A stretch of DNA of 64,000 bases from Ralstonia pickettii (GTDB taxonomy: Bacteria; Pseudomonadota; Gammaproteobacteria; Burkholderiales; Burkholderiaceae), in the NCBI RefSeq assembly GCF_000607165.1, contig NZ_JFZG01000006.1, forward strand, positions 496,001 through 560,000, in the 5' to 3' direction. Shown here one piece after another: positions 54,968-64,000 of this stretch. The first letter of the stretch is position 1. The number at the start of each line of letters is the position of its first letter. Under the pieces are notes generated by a model. That model made no database searches and was not told the origin of the DNA. It saw only the letters and a program-made list of their open reading frames with translations. The translations under genes were made by a program, and so were the position numbers.

Positions 54968-56152
54968 ATGGACGCCCACAGCCTGCAGACAGCCGCCCGG
55001 CTGGCCAATATCCGCGCCTTTCACGTGATGGAGCTGGCCAAGCAGGCCCGCGAGCTGGAGCTGGCCGGACGCAGCATCATTCACATGGGCATCGGCGAGC
55101 CGGACTTCACCGCCGCCGAGCCCGTCGTGCAAGCCGCCGCCGACGCCATGCGGCGTGGCGTCACGCAGTACACCGGCGCATTGGGCATCCGCCCACTGCG
55201 CCAAGCCATCGCCCGCTACTACCAGACCACTTACGGCCTCGACATTGCGCCCGAGCGCATCATTGTCACGGCGGGCGCGTCGGCAGCGCTGCTGCTGGCG
55301 TGTGCGGTGTTGGTGGAGGTTGGCGGCGAAGTCCTGATGCCCGATCCGAGCTATCCGTGCAACCGTCACTTCGTGGCGGCCTTCAATGGCGAGGCAAAGC
55401 TGGTGCCATCGGGGCCGGAAGAACGCTTCCAATTGACGGCCGCGCAGGTCGAAGCTCACTGGGGGGAACGTACGCAGGGCGTGTTGCTGGCCTCCCCATC
55501 CAACCCGACCGGCACGTCGATCCTGCCAGACGAGCTGCAGCGGATCGTGCAGACGGTACGCGCGCAAGGCGGATTTTCGATCGTCGACGAGATTTACCAA
55601 GGCCTCTCGTACGATCAGGCGCCCGTTTCAGCACTGTCGTTCGGCGACGATGTCGTCACCATCAACAGCTTTTCCAAGTATTTCAATATGACCGGCTGGC
55701 GCCTTGGCTGGCTGGTAGCGCCCGCCGAACTGGTACCAGAGTTCGAGAAAGTCGCGCAAAACCTGTTCATCTGCGCGTCGGCGGTGGCGCAGTATGCCGC
55801 GCTCGCGTGCTTTGAACCGGAAGCGCTGGCGATCTACGAGGCACGCAAGGCCGAATTCCGTCGCCGCCGCGATTTCATCGTGCCGGCGCTGGAGTCGCTT
55901 GGCTTCAAGGTACCGGTCAAGCCGGATGGGGCGTTCTATGTCTACGCCGATTGCCGTGGCGTAAACCACCCGCACGCTTCCAATGCCGATGCCCTCACCC
56001 AGTCGATGCTGCATGACGCCGGCGTAGTGCTGGTGCCTGGGCTTGATTTTGGTCCGCACACGGCCCAGCACTACATCCGACTGTCGTACGCAACATCGAT
56101 GGCACATCTGGAAGAAGCCGTCGCGAGGTTGGGCAAGCTGTTCGGACGGTAA
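54968..56152 (+). CDS. PLP-dependent aminotransferase, class I/II
   Basis: A 394-residue fold-type I aminotransferase of the AspC-like group. The PLP lysine is Lys237 in NSFSKYFNMTGWRLGW; other blocks are IGEPDFTAAEPVV, ASPSNPTGTSI and the C-terminal arginine in IRLSYATS. The substrate is not evident. ATG 54968 is the family-like start; the frame upstream overlaps nusB. Confidence 0.88.
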   Translation: MDAHSLQTAARLANIRAFHVMELAKQARELELAGRSIIHMGIGEPDFTAAEPVVQAAADAMRRGVTQYTGALGIRPLRQAIARYYQTTYGLDIAPERIIVTAGASAALLLACAVLVEVGGEVLMPDPSYPCNRHFVAAFNGEAKLVPSGPEERFQLTAAQVEAHWGERTQGVLLASPSNPTGTSILPDELQRIVQTVRAQGGFSIVDEIYQGLSYDQAPVSALSFGDDVVTINSFSKYFNMTGWRLGWLVAPAELVPEFEKVAQNLFICASAVAQYAALACFEPEALAIYEARKAEFRRRRDFIVPALESLGFKVPVKPDGAFYVYADCRGVNHPHASNADALTQSMLHDAGVVLVPGLDFGPHTAQHYIRLSYATSMAHLEEAVARLGKLFGR

Positions 56153-56177
56153 AACGATCTCCGCGCCTCGTCCAAGC

Positions 56178-56210
56178 AAAAAGGCCGTCCCGAAGGACGG
56201 CCTTTCTTAT
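56178..56210. terminator. Bidirectional terminator
   Basis: AAAGGCCGTCC (56180-56190), CGAA, GGACGGCCTTT (56195-56205), with A's before and TCTTAT after. It is shared by the aminotransferase gene and the convergent transglycosylase gene. Confidence 0.88.
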
Positions 56211-56232
56211 ATAGCGCAGCCAAGCAAGTCAA

Positions 56233-57420
56233 TCAGGCCTGGCCTTGGGACTTGTCATCCAGACGCGCCTCTTCCTGCTGACCTGTAGCCGGTTGCTTGT
56301 CGGCCGCCTTGGCGGCTTGCGTCTTCGCCTCGGCTTGCGTCACAGGCGTTGCCGCTGCGACCGGCTTCGCCGATTCGCGCTCCGACGCCGCCGTCATCGG
56401 CGAACGGTGGCCGGTAGCCACCATGCGCAGGCGCGAACGCTCTTGCAGCACCTTGCCGCCGTAGCCGCCGTCGCCTTGTGTGACCGCACCGACATACAGC
56501 TTCAGGCCGCCTTCGATCGAACCTGCACGCGCGATGCAATCCTTCAGCACGAGCGCACCGACCTTGATGTTGGCGTACGGGTTGAGCGCGGCACCAACGC
56601 CACCCATCACCTCGTACTTGTCCTGGTGGACCTTGGTCATGACCTGCATCAGGCCCTGCGCACCCATACCGCTTTCGGCGAACGGGTTAAAGCTGGACTC
56701 GATCGCCATCACGCCGAGGATGAGCAACGGATCCAGGCCGACTTCCTTGCCGGTCTGATAGGCCGCCTTCACCAACTGGCCCGTGGCAGTGGCCGCCACG
56801 CGGTACTTGCGGGCAATGTACTCCGCCACGGCAGCCTGCTCTCGCGGGGTACCGGCGGTTGCCGACTCACGCGCGTCGCGGACGACTTGCGTGTTCGGAA
56901 TCTGCGCGGCCAACTCGGCCACGGACGGCACCTTGGATAGCGTGTCCCAACCGGCAGCCGCCACCGTGCCGCCTTGGGCCGTAGCAGGGGCCACAGCCTG
57001 GGCGGCGCCCGTACCGGCAGACGGCGCAGTCGGCGCAAAAGCTACCGGCTGCACGCCAGCCGCAATCGCGGGTGACGGATTGGCCGAGGCGACACTGATG
57101 TCGACACCCGGCGTGAAATGCAGCACGCGTTGAGCGACCGTGGCACGCCACTCGCTGTTGAGCGAGAGCGCGACTGCAGCGGCCACAGCCAGCAAGCCGA
57201 TGCTATTGAGCACGACATGCCCGCTGCGGAACACCAGCAGCACGCCAGGATGCAACTCATTGCGGGACGCGGCAGCGCCCCCTGCGTTCAACTCCATGCG
57301 CAGCTTACGAGGCAGCGCAACTTGACCTGCACGCGCGAGGCGGCGGCCAACCGGGGCTACGAGCCGGCGTTGCAGCGCCGATCCGATCCCGGAAGAATGA
57401 AGGGTTTTCCAACCGTTCAT
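56233..57420 (-). CDS. Membrane-anchored lytic transglycosylase (SLT domain)
   Basis: A 395-residue protein. It has a basic N-terminus, a single membrane helix at about residues 69-87 (VVLNSIGLLAVAAAVAL), an Ala/Pro-rich linker and a C-terminal SLT domain. The catalytic Glu241 is in LGVMAIESSFNPFAESGMGAQGLMQVM. It should cleave peptidoglycan from the periplasmic face. The tail after about residue 345 is low-complexity, rich in Ala, Glu and Lys. Confidence 0.87.
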   Translation of the reverse strand: MNGWKTLHSSGIGSALQRRLVAPVGRRLARAGQVALPRKLRMELNAGGAAASRNELHPGVLLVFRSGHVVLNSIGLLAVAAAVALSLNSEWRATVAQRVLHFTPGVDISVASANPSPAIAAGVQPVAFAPTAPSAGTGAAQAVAPATAQGGTVAAAGWDTLSKVPSVAELAAQIPNTQVVRDARESATAGTPREQAAVAEYIARKYRVAATATGQLVKAAYQTGKEVGLDPLLILGVMAIESSFNPFAESGMGAQGLMQVMTKVHQDKYEVMGGVGAALNPYANIKVGALVLKDCIARAGSIEGGLKLYVGAVTQGDGGYGGKVLQERSRLRMVATGHRSPMTAASERESAKPVAAATPVTQAEAKTQAAKAADKQPATGQQEEARLDDKSQGQA

Positions 57421-57958
57421 ACTTACCTCCGTCCGCTGCGCTGATCCGGTAGACGCCTTTCTTTTGCATGGCGCCGTGCGTTTCGTGTCGCAACGGTTTT
57501 TAGTAAGGATGCCGCGCTGTTGCAGTCAGCCGGCATCTGTTGGGGGCACTCCCCTAGTGCCCAGAGAAATGCGGGCCGTGTCCTTGGGGAGGTCACGTCC
57601 CGCAGCGATGCTGATGTGCTCTGGTGTCGCCCCTCATACGTCGGAGAGTTGGGCGAAGGCATTAGCCGAAAACATGTTGCGTTGCAACAATTACCAGATC
57701 GGATTGGATTGTAGGAAGCGCGTTATGCCAAGTCAATCATAAAGAAGTAAGTTTTCATATCCAAAAGTTATGATTAAGCCGGTGTTGTTGGGGCTAGCTG
57801 ACCTGCGATGCGTTCTGTCATCAGGGGGCCGTGGGGTTTTGGCCGTACAATCGCGGCCACCCTGCCTACACCAAAAAAATGTCTCCCGGACGACCGTTCG
57901 GAGGGCCGGCCCCTCCACGTTGTAGGCGACCCACCTTACCTTTGGTTACAAAATCTCC
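57421..57958. other. 538-base divergent region before ubiD
   Basis: No supported gene is present. An open frame at 57464-57742 has no protein character. An A/T-rich patch at 57733-57778 contains inverted 8-base arms AATCATAA (57735-57742) and TTATGATT (57768-57775). TACAAT at 57846-57851 may be the ubiD -10, giving a leader of about 100 bases. Confidence 0.4.
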
Positions 57959-59470
57959 ATGCAATACAGGGACTTACGTGACTTTCTCGCCCAGCTCGAA
58001 CGCACGGGCGAACTGCGCCGCGTGCGCCAACCGGTATCGCCGCGCCTGGAAATGACCGAAGTCTGTGACCGCCTGCTGCGCGCCGAAGGCCCAGCGGTGG
58101 TCTTCGAGCAGCCGGTGGATGGCACGCAGAAGTACGACATGCCGGTGCTCGCGAACCTGTTCGGCACCACGCGCCGTGTGGCGCTGGGCATGGGTGCGGA
58201 GTCACTCGATGAACTGCGTGACGTGGGGCGCCTGCTCTCGGCATTGAAAGAACCCGAACCGCCGCGCGGTCTGCGTGAAGCCGGCAAGCTGTGGACGATG
58301 GCCAAGGCCGTGTGGGACATGGCGCCCCGCAAGGTGTCTTCGCCAGCGTGCCAGGAGATCGTGTGGGAAGGGAATGACGTCGACCTCGCGCGCATTCCCG
58401 TACAGACATGCTGGCCGGGCGATGCGGCACCGCTCGTCACATGGGGACTGGTCATCACGCGCGGGCCGCACAAGAAGCGGCAGAACCTTGGCATCTATCG
58501 ACAGCAGGTCATCAGTCGCAACCAGGTCATCATGCGTTGGCTGGCGCACCGGGGCGGCGCGCTGGACTTCCGCGAACACGCCATCGCCAATCCGGGCCAG
58601 CCGTTTCCAATTGCCGTTGCGCTGGGTGCCGACCCGGCCACCATTCTCGGCGCGGTGACGCCGGTGCCGGACACGTTATCTGAATACCAGTTCGCAGGTC
58701 TGCTGCGTGGCAGTCGGACCGAGCTTGCGACATGCCTGACACCCTCGCTCGCGCAGGCACAACTGCAAGTCCCGGCTGGCGCCGAGATCATCCTCGAAGG
58801 TCATATCCAGCCCGACCCGACACACCCGAGCGGCTATCAGCACGCACTCGAAGGCCCCTTCGGCGATCACACCGGCTATTACAACGAGCAGGACTGGTTT
58901 CCGGTGTTCACGGTCGAGCGCATTACGATGCGCCGCGACCCGATTTATCACTCTACGTATACAGGCAAGCCGCCCGACGAGCCGGCCGTGCTTGGCGTGG
59001 CGCTCAATGAAGTGTTCGTGCCGTTGCTGCAGAAGCAGTTTCCGGAGATTGCCGATTTCTATCTGCCGCCCGAGGGCTGCAGCTACCGCATGGCGCTGGT
59101 CAGCATGAAGAAGCAATACGCGGGCCACGCCAAACGCGTGATGTTCGGCGTGTGGAGCTTCCTGCGGCAGTTCATGTATACGAAGTTCATCGTGGTGGTG
59201 GACGACGATGTGAACCTGCGCGACTGGAAGGAAGTGATCTGGGCGATCACTACGCGGGTCGACCCGGCGCGCGATACGGTCATGGTCGAGAACACGCCCA
59301 TCGACTATCTCGACTTCGCATCCCCCGTGTCTGGGCTGGGTTCCAAGATGGGCATCGATGCCACCAACAAGTGGCCGGGCGAAACCACCCGCGAATGGGG
59401 CCAGCCCATCGTCATGGATGCCGCCGTCAAGGCTAAGGTCGACACCATGTGGGACACGCTCTTCCAATAA
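57959..59470 (+). CDS. ubiD: 4-hydroxy-3-polyprenylbenzoate decarboxylase UbiD
   Basis: A 503-residue prenylated-FMN decarboxylase of ubiquinone synthesis. Family blocks are [76 protein letters not shown] and the active-site Glu in [35 protein letters not shown]. The length matches E. coli UbiD. Its prFMN synthase partner UbiX is not in the window. Confidence 0.95.
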   Translation: MQYRDLRDFLAQLERTGELRRVRQPVSPRLEMTEVCDRLLRAEGPAVVFEQPVDGTQKYDMPVLANLFGTTRRVALGMGAESLDELRDVGRLLSALKEPEPPRGLREAGKLWTMAKAVWDMAPRKVSSPACQEIVWEGNDVDLARIPVQTCWPGDAAPLVTWGLVITRGPHKKRQNLGIYRQQVISRNQVIMRWLAHRGGALDFREHAIANPGQPFPIAVALGADPATILGAVTPVPDTLSEYQFAGLLRGSRTELATCLTPSLAQAQLQVPAGAEIILEGHIQPDPTHPSGYQHALEGPFGDHTGYYNEQDWFPVFTVERITMRRDPIYHSTYTGKPPDEPAVLGVALNEVFVPLLQKQFPEIADFYLPPEGCSYRMALVSMKKQYAGHAKRVMFGVWSFLRQFMYTKFIVVVDDDVNLRDWKEVIWAITTRVDPARDTVMVENTPIDYLDFASPVSGLGSKMGIDATNKWPGETTREWGQPIVMDAAVKAKVDTMWDTLFQ

Positions 59471-59549
59471 CCACAAGGCCTGGCGGCTCAGTCTGCGAGC
59501 GAACGATCGTTCGGTTATTCTTAGCAAGTTAAGCGACTGCTGCATCTAA

Positions 59550-59583
59550 AAGGCGGGCCCTTTTTGTCTACTGGGTCCGCCTT
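59550..59583 (+). promoter_or_regulatory. Hairpin directly before the gabD-type gene
   Basis: AAGGCGGGCCC (59550-59560) pairs with GGGTCCGCCTT (59573-59583) with one G-T pair; the loop begins TTTTT. It ends seven bases before the ribosome site GGAG (59590-59593). The T run is in the loop, not after the stem, so it is not a standard plus-strand terminator. Confidence 0.45.
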
Positions 59584-59599
59584 CCTTATGGAGAACGCC

Positions 59600-61111
59600 A
59601 TGGCCGAAGCACTCGACTCATCCCGCACCGCCGCCAACGCGCTGGAGCGCATCAAAGACCGCACCCTCGTCAAAACGCAGTCCTATGTGGACGGCGCCTG
59701 GGTTGGCGCCGCCGACGGCGCGACCTTCCCCGTCCACGACCCTGCGACCAACGCACACCTGACCGACGTCGCCAACCTCGGGCATGCAGAAACGCTGCGC
59801 GCGATCGACGCGGCCAACGCGGCGTGGCCTGCGTGGCGCGAGCTGACTGGCAAGGAGCGCGCAGCGCTGATGCGCCGCTGGTTCGACCTGCTGATCGCCA
59901 ATGCCGACGACCTCGCCGCCCTCATGACGGCAGAGCAAGGCAAGCCGCTGGCCGAAGCCAAGGGCGAGATCGTCTACGGGGCATCGTTCATCGAATGGTT
60001 TGCCGAAGAGGCCAAGCGCGTCTCGGGCGACGTGATGGCCAGCACCTGGCGCGACAAGCGCATGGTCGTGCTCAAGCAGCCGGTGGGCGTGTGCGCGTCC
60101 ATCACGCCGTGGAACTTCCCGCTGGCGATGATCACCCGCAAGGTTGCGCCGGCCATGGCGGCAGGTTGCACCATCGTCATCAAGCCGGCTGAACAGACGC
60201 CGCTGTCTGCGCTGGCGATGGCCGAACTGGCGCACCGCGCGGGCATTCCCAAGGGCGTGGTCAACGTGGTGACGGGCGATGCGGACCGCTCGATCGCCAT
60301 CGGTAAGGCCCTGTGCGAATCGCCGATCGTGCGGCATCTGTCGTTCACGGGCTCGACGCCGGTGGGCCGCATCCTGATGCAGCAGTGCTCGCCGACGGTG
60401 AAGAAGGTCGCGCTGGAGCTGGGCGGCCATGCGCCGTTTATCGTGTTCGACGACGCCGACATCGATGCTGCCGTGGAAGGCGCAGTGCAGTCGAAATACC
60501 GCAACGCGGGCCAGACCTGTGTGTGTACGAACCGCTTCTATGTGCATGCCTCGGTGTACGACGCGTTTGTCGAAAAGCTCTCGGTCAAGGTGCGCGGCAT
60601 CAAGGTCGGCAACGGCTTCGAGACGGGTGTGGTGCAAGGCCCGCTGATCGATGATCAGGCCGTGGAGAAAGTGCAGCGCCACATCAACGACGCGACGCAG
60701 AAAGGCGCACGCCTGACTGCCGGTGGCAAGCTGATGCAGGGCTTCGGCTCGCAGCGTTTCGTGGAGCCCACCGTGCTGGCTGACGCCACGCCCGACATGC
60801 TGATCGCGCGCGAAGAAACCTTCGGCCCGGTCTCCGCCATCTTCAAGTTCCAGGACGAGGCGGAAGTCGTGCGCCTGGCCAACGACACCGAATTCGGCTT
60901 GGCGTCGTACTTTTTCAGCCGCGACATCGGCCGCATCTGGCGCGTGGCCGAACAGCTTGAGTACGGCATGGTCGGCATCAACACGGGGCTCATCTCGAAT
61001 GAGGTGGCGCCGTTTGGCGGCATCAAACAATCGGGCCTGGGCCGTGAAGGTTCGGTCTACGGCATCGACGAATATCTCGAACTCAAGTATCTGTGCATGG
61101 GCGGCATCTGA
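59600..61111 (+). CDS. gabD: NAD-dependent succinate-semialdehyde dehydrogenase (GabD type)
   Basis: A 503-residue aldehyde dehydrogenase. The general base Glu273 is in ALELGGHAPF and the catalytic Cys307 in NAGQTCVCTNR; the cofactor motif FTGSTPVGRILM and the GabD-like NTGLISNEVAPFGGIKQSGLGREGS are present. It oxidises succinate or glutarate semialdehyde. ATG 59600 has GGAG six bases upstream; ATG 59588 overlaps that site and is less likely. The next gene on this strand starts 80 bases later. Confidence 0.9.
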   Translation: MAEALDSSRTAANALERIKDRTLVKTQSYVDGAWVGAADGATFPVHDPATNAHLTDVANLGHAETLRAIDAANAAWPAWRELTGKERAALMRRWFDLLIANADDLAALMTAEQGKPLAEAKGEIVYGASFIEWFAEEAKRVSGDVMASTWRDKRMVVLKQPVGVCASITPWNFPLAMITRKVAPAMAAGCTIVIKPAEQTPLSALAMAELAHRAGIPKGVVNVVTGDADRSIAIGKALCESPIVRHLSFTGSTPVGRILMQQCSPTVKKVALELGGHAPFIVFDDADIDAAVEGAVQSKYRNAGQTCVCTNRFYVHASVYDAFVEKLSVKVRGIKVGNGFETGVVQGPLIDDQAVEKVQRHINDATQKGARLTAGGKLMQGFGSQRFVEPTVLADATPDMLIAREETFGPVSAIFKFQDEAEVVRLANDTEFGLASYFFSRDIGRIWRVAEQLEYGMVGINTGLISNEVAPFGGIKQSGLGREGSVYGIDEYLELKYLCMGGI

Positions 61112-61191
61112 ACCGCCATCCCCTATCGGCCGACCTGCCACATTGATAGAGCGGGCGGCCTTTCCCCTTGCCTGGCCGGCGGAGGAGACAC

Positions 61192-63246
61192 ATGAGCACC
61201 ATCCAGGAAGGCGCCCTGCTATGGACGCCGTCTGCTGATTTCATCGCGCGTTCGCGCCTGACCCACTATCTCGATTGGCTTGCGCGCGAACGCGGCCTGC
61301 GCTTCTCAGCCACCACGCCAGAGGACTACGCCCAACTCTGGGAGTGGTCTACCACCGAGCTGGAAGCATTCTGGACGTCCGTCTGGGATTACCTCGACCT
61401 GCGCGCCTCGACACCGTTCACGCGGATGCTCGGCGACCGCACCATGCCTGGCGCGCAGTGGCTGCTCGGCGCCAAGCTCAATTACGTCGATCAGGTCATG
61501 CGCCATGTGGAAGAAGGCGGCAGCCCCGACCGCACCGCCATCCGCTACGCCAGCGAGACCAAGCCGCTGGCCGATCTGTCATGGCGAGAACTGCGCCAAC
61601 GCGTCGCTTCTCTGGCCGATGCACTGCGCAAGATGGGCGTGGAGCCCGGCGACCGCGTTGCCGCGTATCTCTCGAACACGCCAGACGCCATCGTCGCGTT
61701 CCTCGCTGCGGCCAGCGTGGGGGCCGTCTGGTCAGTCTGCGCGCCTGACATGGGCCAGGTGGCCGTCACGGACCGCTTCCGGCAGATCGAACCGAAGGTG
61801 CTGATCGCGGTGGACGGCTATCACTATGGCGGACGCGCTTTCGACCGCACCGACGTAATCGCGGAGATGGTCGCCACGCTGCCCACCGTCGAACACCTCG
61901 TGCTCGTGCCGCAACTGCTCGGCGATATCAACCGCGCGCGCTTCCCGGACGCCCACGACTGGCGCGACTTGACGGCCAGCGACGTGCCGCTCGTCATCAC
62001 ACCGGTCGCTGCCGACCACCCGCTGTGGATTCTGTATTCGTCCGGCACCACCGGCATGCCCAAGCCCATCGTGCATGGCCACGGCGGCCTGCTGCTGGTG
62101 CAGACGATGATGGGCGCGCTGCATCTCGACCTTGGTCCCGACGACGTTTATCACTGGTACAGCAGCACCGGCTGGGTCATGTGGAATTCGCAGGCGAGCG
62201 GCCTGCTCGGCGGCGTCACGCTCGCCATTTACGACGGCAATCCCGGCACGCCCGATCTCAATACGCTGTGGCGCTTCGCGCAGGATGCGGGCGTAACGTT
62301 CTTCGGCGCCGGGGCGGCGTTCTTCGCCAATTGCCTGAAGGCCGGTATCGAGCCCGGTCGCGATTTCGACTTGTCGAAACTGCGTGCGGTCGGATCGACC
62401 GGTTCGCCGCTCTCGGCCGAGGCGTATGACTGGATCTACCACCACGTGAAGGCCGACGTCTGGCTCAATCCGATTTCCGGCGGCACCGACTTCGCCGGAT
62501 GCTTCGTGGGCGGCGTCGCCACGCTGCCCGTCTATGCGGGTGAGATGCAATGCCGCAACCTCGGCTCGCGTGTGGAAGCCCTGGACGAGGCCGGCCAACC
62601 GCTCATCGACGCGGTCGGCGAACTGGTCTGCACCGCGCCCATCCCGTCAATGCCGCTTTTCTTCTGGGGCGACACCGATGGCAGCCGCTACCGCGACAGC
62701 TACTTCGATATGTACCCCGGCCAGTGGCGCCACGGCGACTGGATCAAGATCACCCCGCGTGGCGGCGCCGTCATCTACGGGCGGTCCGACGCCACCATCA
62801 ACCGCCACGGCATCCGCATGGGCACTGCGGAGCTGTACCGCGTCGTGGAAGACCTGCCCGAAGTGCTCGACAGCCTTGTCGTCGACCTGGAATTTCTCGG
62901 CCGGGAATCGTTTATGCCGCTGTTCGTCGTGCTGCGCGAGGGCGCGACGCTCGACGACACGCTGCGCAGCACGATCAACGCGCGCATCAAGGCAGGACTA
63001 TCGGCCCGGCATGTGCCCAACGTGGTTGTGCAGGCGCCCGGCGTGCCGCGCACGCTCTCGGGCAAGAAAATGGAAGTACCGATCAAGAAGCTGCTGCTGG
63101 GCGCGCCGCCCGAGCGCGTTGCCAACCCTGATGCAATGGCCAATCCGGACGTTCTGACGTGGTATGCGAGCTACGCCCAGTCGTTGGCTCAGCACAGCGG
63201 CACCTCCGGCGAACCCGCGCCAGCACTGGAATCGTGGCGGAGCTAG
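61192..63246 (+). CDS. Acetoacetyl-CoA synthetase
   Basis: A 684-residue adenylate-forming enzyme that activates acetoacetate. The ATP loop ILYSSGTTGMPKPIVHGHGG lies near residue 280. YHWYSSTGWVMWN, LNPISGGTDFAGCF and GRSDATINRHGIRMGTAELYRVVED are acetoacetyl-CoA synthetase hallmarks, and the catalytic Lys is in PRTLSGKKMEVPIKK (about residue 625). A strong ribosome site GGAGGAG precedes ATG 61192. It may join ketone-body or polyhydroxybutyrate turnover. Confidence 0.93.
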   Translation: MSTIQEGALLWTPSADFIARSRLTHYLDWLARERGLRFSATTPEDYAQLWEWSTTELEAFWTSVWDYLDLRASTPFTRMLGDRTMPGAQWLLGAKLNYVDQVMRHVEEGGSPDRTAIRYASETKPLADLSWRELRQRVASLADALRKMGVEPGDRVAAYLSNTPDAIVAFLAAASVGAVWSVCAPDMGQVAVTDRFRQIEPKVLIAVDGYHYGGRAFDRTDVIAEMVATLPTVEHLVLVPQLLGDINRARFPDAHDWRDLTASDVPLVITPVAADHPLWILYSSGTTGMPKPIVHGHGGLLLVQTMMGALHLDLGPDDVYHWYSSTGWVMWNSQASGLLGGVTLAIYDGNPGTPDLNTLWRFAQDAGVTFFGAGAAFFANCLKAGIEPGRDFDLSKLRAVGSTGSPLSAEAYDWIYHHVKADVWLNPISGGTDFAGCFVGGVATLPVYAGEMQCRNLGSRVEALDEAGQPLIDAVGELVCTAPIPSMPLFFWGDTDGSRYRDSYFDMYPGQWRHGDWIKITPRGGAVIYGRSDATINRHGIRMGTAELYRVVEDLPEVLDSLVVDLEFLGRESFMPLFVVLREGATLDDTLRSTINARIKAGLSARHVPNVVVQAPGVPRTLSGKKMEVPIKKLLLGAPPERVANPDAMANPDVLTWYASYAQSLAQHSGTSGEPAPALESWRS

Positions 63247-63375
63247 ACCAATCGTTGGTTCCCCGTTTTGTCATCTCCGCCAATTGAACGATGGCACGGC
63301 CCGGATGTGATGACTAACGTACAGCTTGCACCGGCACATCAAGATGCCGGGCGAGCTGCTTAACGGGGAATCACT

Positions 63376-64000
63376 ATGCTTGCAACGACGAACGTCCTGG
63401 TCAAAACCGAGGACGGCCGTGAAGCCTTGGCCGAGCGCCGCCACGACATGCAGATGCGCCAGCGCCATCTGCTGATCCTCATCGACGGTGCCCGCACGGT
63501 CGGGCAACTGCATCAACTGCTGAGCGACTGGCCCGATCTGGACGAACTGCTCGCGGGGCTACAACAGGCCGGCATGGTCGACGTGCTGCCCGGTATCTCG
63601 CGTGAGAACGCATCGGCCGCTGAACCGTTCGACCCCATCGCCCACTTCAACCGTCCGCTGCTTGACGATCAAGCCGACGGCGCACCTGCCGCCTTGTCGC
63701 TCATCTACGACGAACTGCCACCGTTGACCGGCATGACGCTGGGCCTGCAAGCGGTGGCGGCACCCATCGACGAGCCTGCGGCCAATGACGCGAGCACGCC
63801 GCCTGCGGCGCCAGTCCAGACTTTTTCTGTGCCACCGTCGGCCGTTCCGCCGGAGTTGGCCGACGTGTTGCCCAATGTCGTCAAGGTCGAGTTGATGCGT
63901 TTGGCTGTGCAGCACTTCGGTTCGGCTGCGGGTGCCGCCATGCCGCTGCTGCGCGCCTGCAAGGAAGATCCGCAATCGCTGTGCGACGTGGTTGCCGCGT
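63376..64000 (+). CDS. Unrecognised gene, cut by the right edge
   Basis: An open frame of 208 codons runs to the window end without a stop. It begins MLATTNVLVKTEDGREALAE with GGGGA about 8 bases upstream. An N-terminal helical domain (RQRHLLILIDGARTVGQLHQLL, about residues 29-50) is followed by a Pro/Ala-rich linker near residues 130-155, then helices (LPNVVKVELMRLAVQHFG). The N-terminal piece looks like a small winged-helix or PilZ-associated type of domain, but I do not recognise the family. Confidence 0.7.
   Translation, partial: MLATTNVLVKTEDGREALAERRHDMQMRQRHLLILIDGARTVGQLHQLLSDWPDLDELLAGLQQAGMVDVLPGISRENASAAEPFDPIAHFNRPLLDDQADGAPAALSLIYDELPPLTGMTLGLQAVAAPIDEPAANDASTPPAAPVQTFSVPPSAVPPELADVLPNVVKVELMRLAVQHFGSAAGAAMPLLRACKEDPQSLCDVVAA

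Noticed and set aside
57464-57742. Small plus-strand gene before ubiD
   Set aside because: The translation is Arg/Cys/Ser-rich without motif or ribosome site and crosses the A/T-rich regulatory patch.
59618-61141. A 507-codon minus-strand open frame
   Set aside because: It is antisense to the aldehyde dehydrogenase gene, with composition typical of a reverse-strand shadow.

Overview
The window is a GC-rich chromosomal segment (about 63-65% in most genes) of a beta-proteobacterium of the Burkholderiales. The best fit is Ralstonia or a close relative. This rests on the gene content: a kynB-kynU-kynA operon, ybgC-tol-pal, glyA-nrdR-rib-nusB, a three-subunit FAD glucose dehydrogenase of the Burkholderia type, and a kgu operon with a PtxS-like repressor. 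Almost all of it is ordinary core chromosome. I see no insertion sequence, prophage, CRISPR array or rRNA. There is one tRNA, tRNA-Lys(TTT).

Layout. 1-6.7 kb: tcdA, an AsmA-family gene, and a membrane FAD-dependent sugar dehydrogenase (gamma-alpha-beta, minus strand). 6.9-11.7 kb: pdxH, cfa, a DUF72 gene, msrA, a flavin reductase and a DUF3079 gene. 11.7-15.2 kb: an Lrp-type regulator divergent from kynB-kynU-kynA (tryptophan to anthranilate). 15.2-19.9 kb: an IclR regulator divergent from gcdH with a perfect operator-like palindrome between them, an NCS2 purine permease and a 1-Cys peroxiredoxin. 20.2-24.3 kb: a yqjD-yqjE-like membrane module, and a fetA-fetB ABC pair followed at once by a NUDIX gene. 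24.4-30.1 kb: the 2-ketogluconate operon kguE-kguK-kguT-kguD-ptxS plus a deoxyribosyltransferase-like gene, headed by a palindrome very close to the PtxS site. 30.4-32.3 kb: tRNA-Lys, a YeeE/YedE transporter and queC. 32.4-38.7 kb: SDR-ybgC-tolQRAB-pal-cpoB. 38.7-40.9 kb: glyA and nrdR.

40.9-50.8 kb: two divergent minor-pilin gene sets. The minus-strand set is the classical fimT-pilV-pilW-pilX-pilY1-pilE order, and its PilY1 starts with a lectin-like domain. The plus-strand set is compact, holds five pseudopilin genes and has no pilY1. This block lies between nrdR and ribD, and its pilY1 gene is visibly poorer in GC than the flanks. 50.8-56.2 kb: ribD-ribE-ribBA-ribH-nusB and an aminotransferase. 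The GTP cyclohydrolase II half of RibBA looks degenerate. 56.2-64 kb: a lytic transglycosylase, ubiD, a succinate-semialdehyde-type dehydrogenase, acetoacetyl-CoA synthetase and the start of an unrecognised gene cut by the window edge.

How the genes work together. The dehydrogenase at 3.3-6.7 kb feeds electrons from periplasmic sugar oxidation into the respiratory chain. The kgu operon imports and phosphorylates 2-ketogluconate, a later product of the same periplasmic route. The kyn operon opens tryptophan degradation. The tol-pal block maintains the outer membrane. The rib block makes riboflavin. The most unusual features are the paired divergent pilin operons, the lectin-like PilY1, the folded leader in front of glyA, and several short operator-like palindromes.
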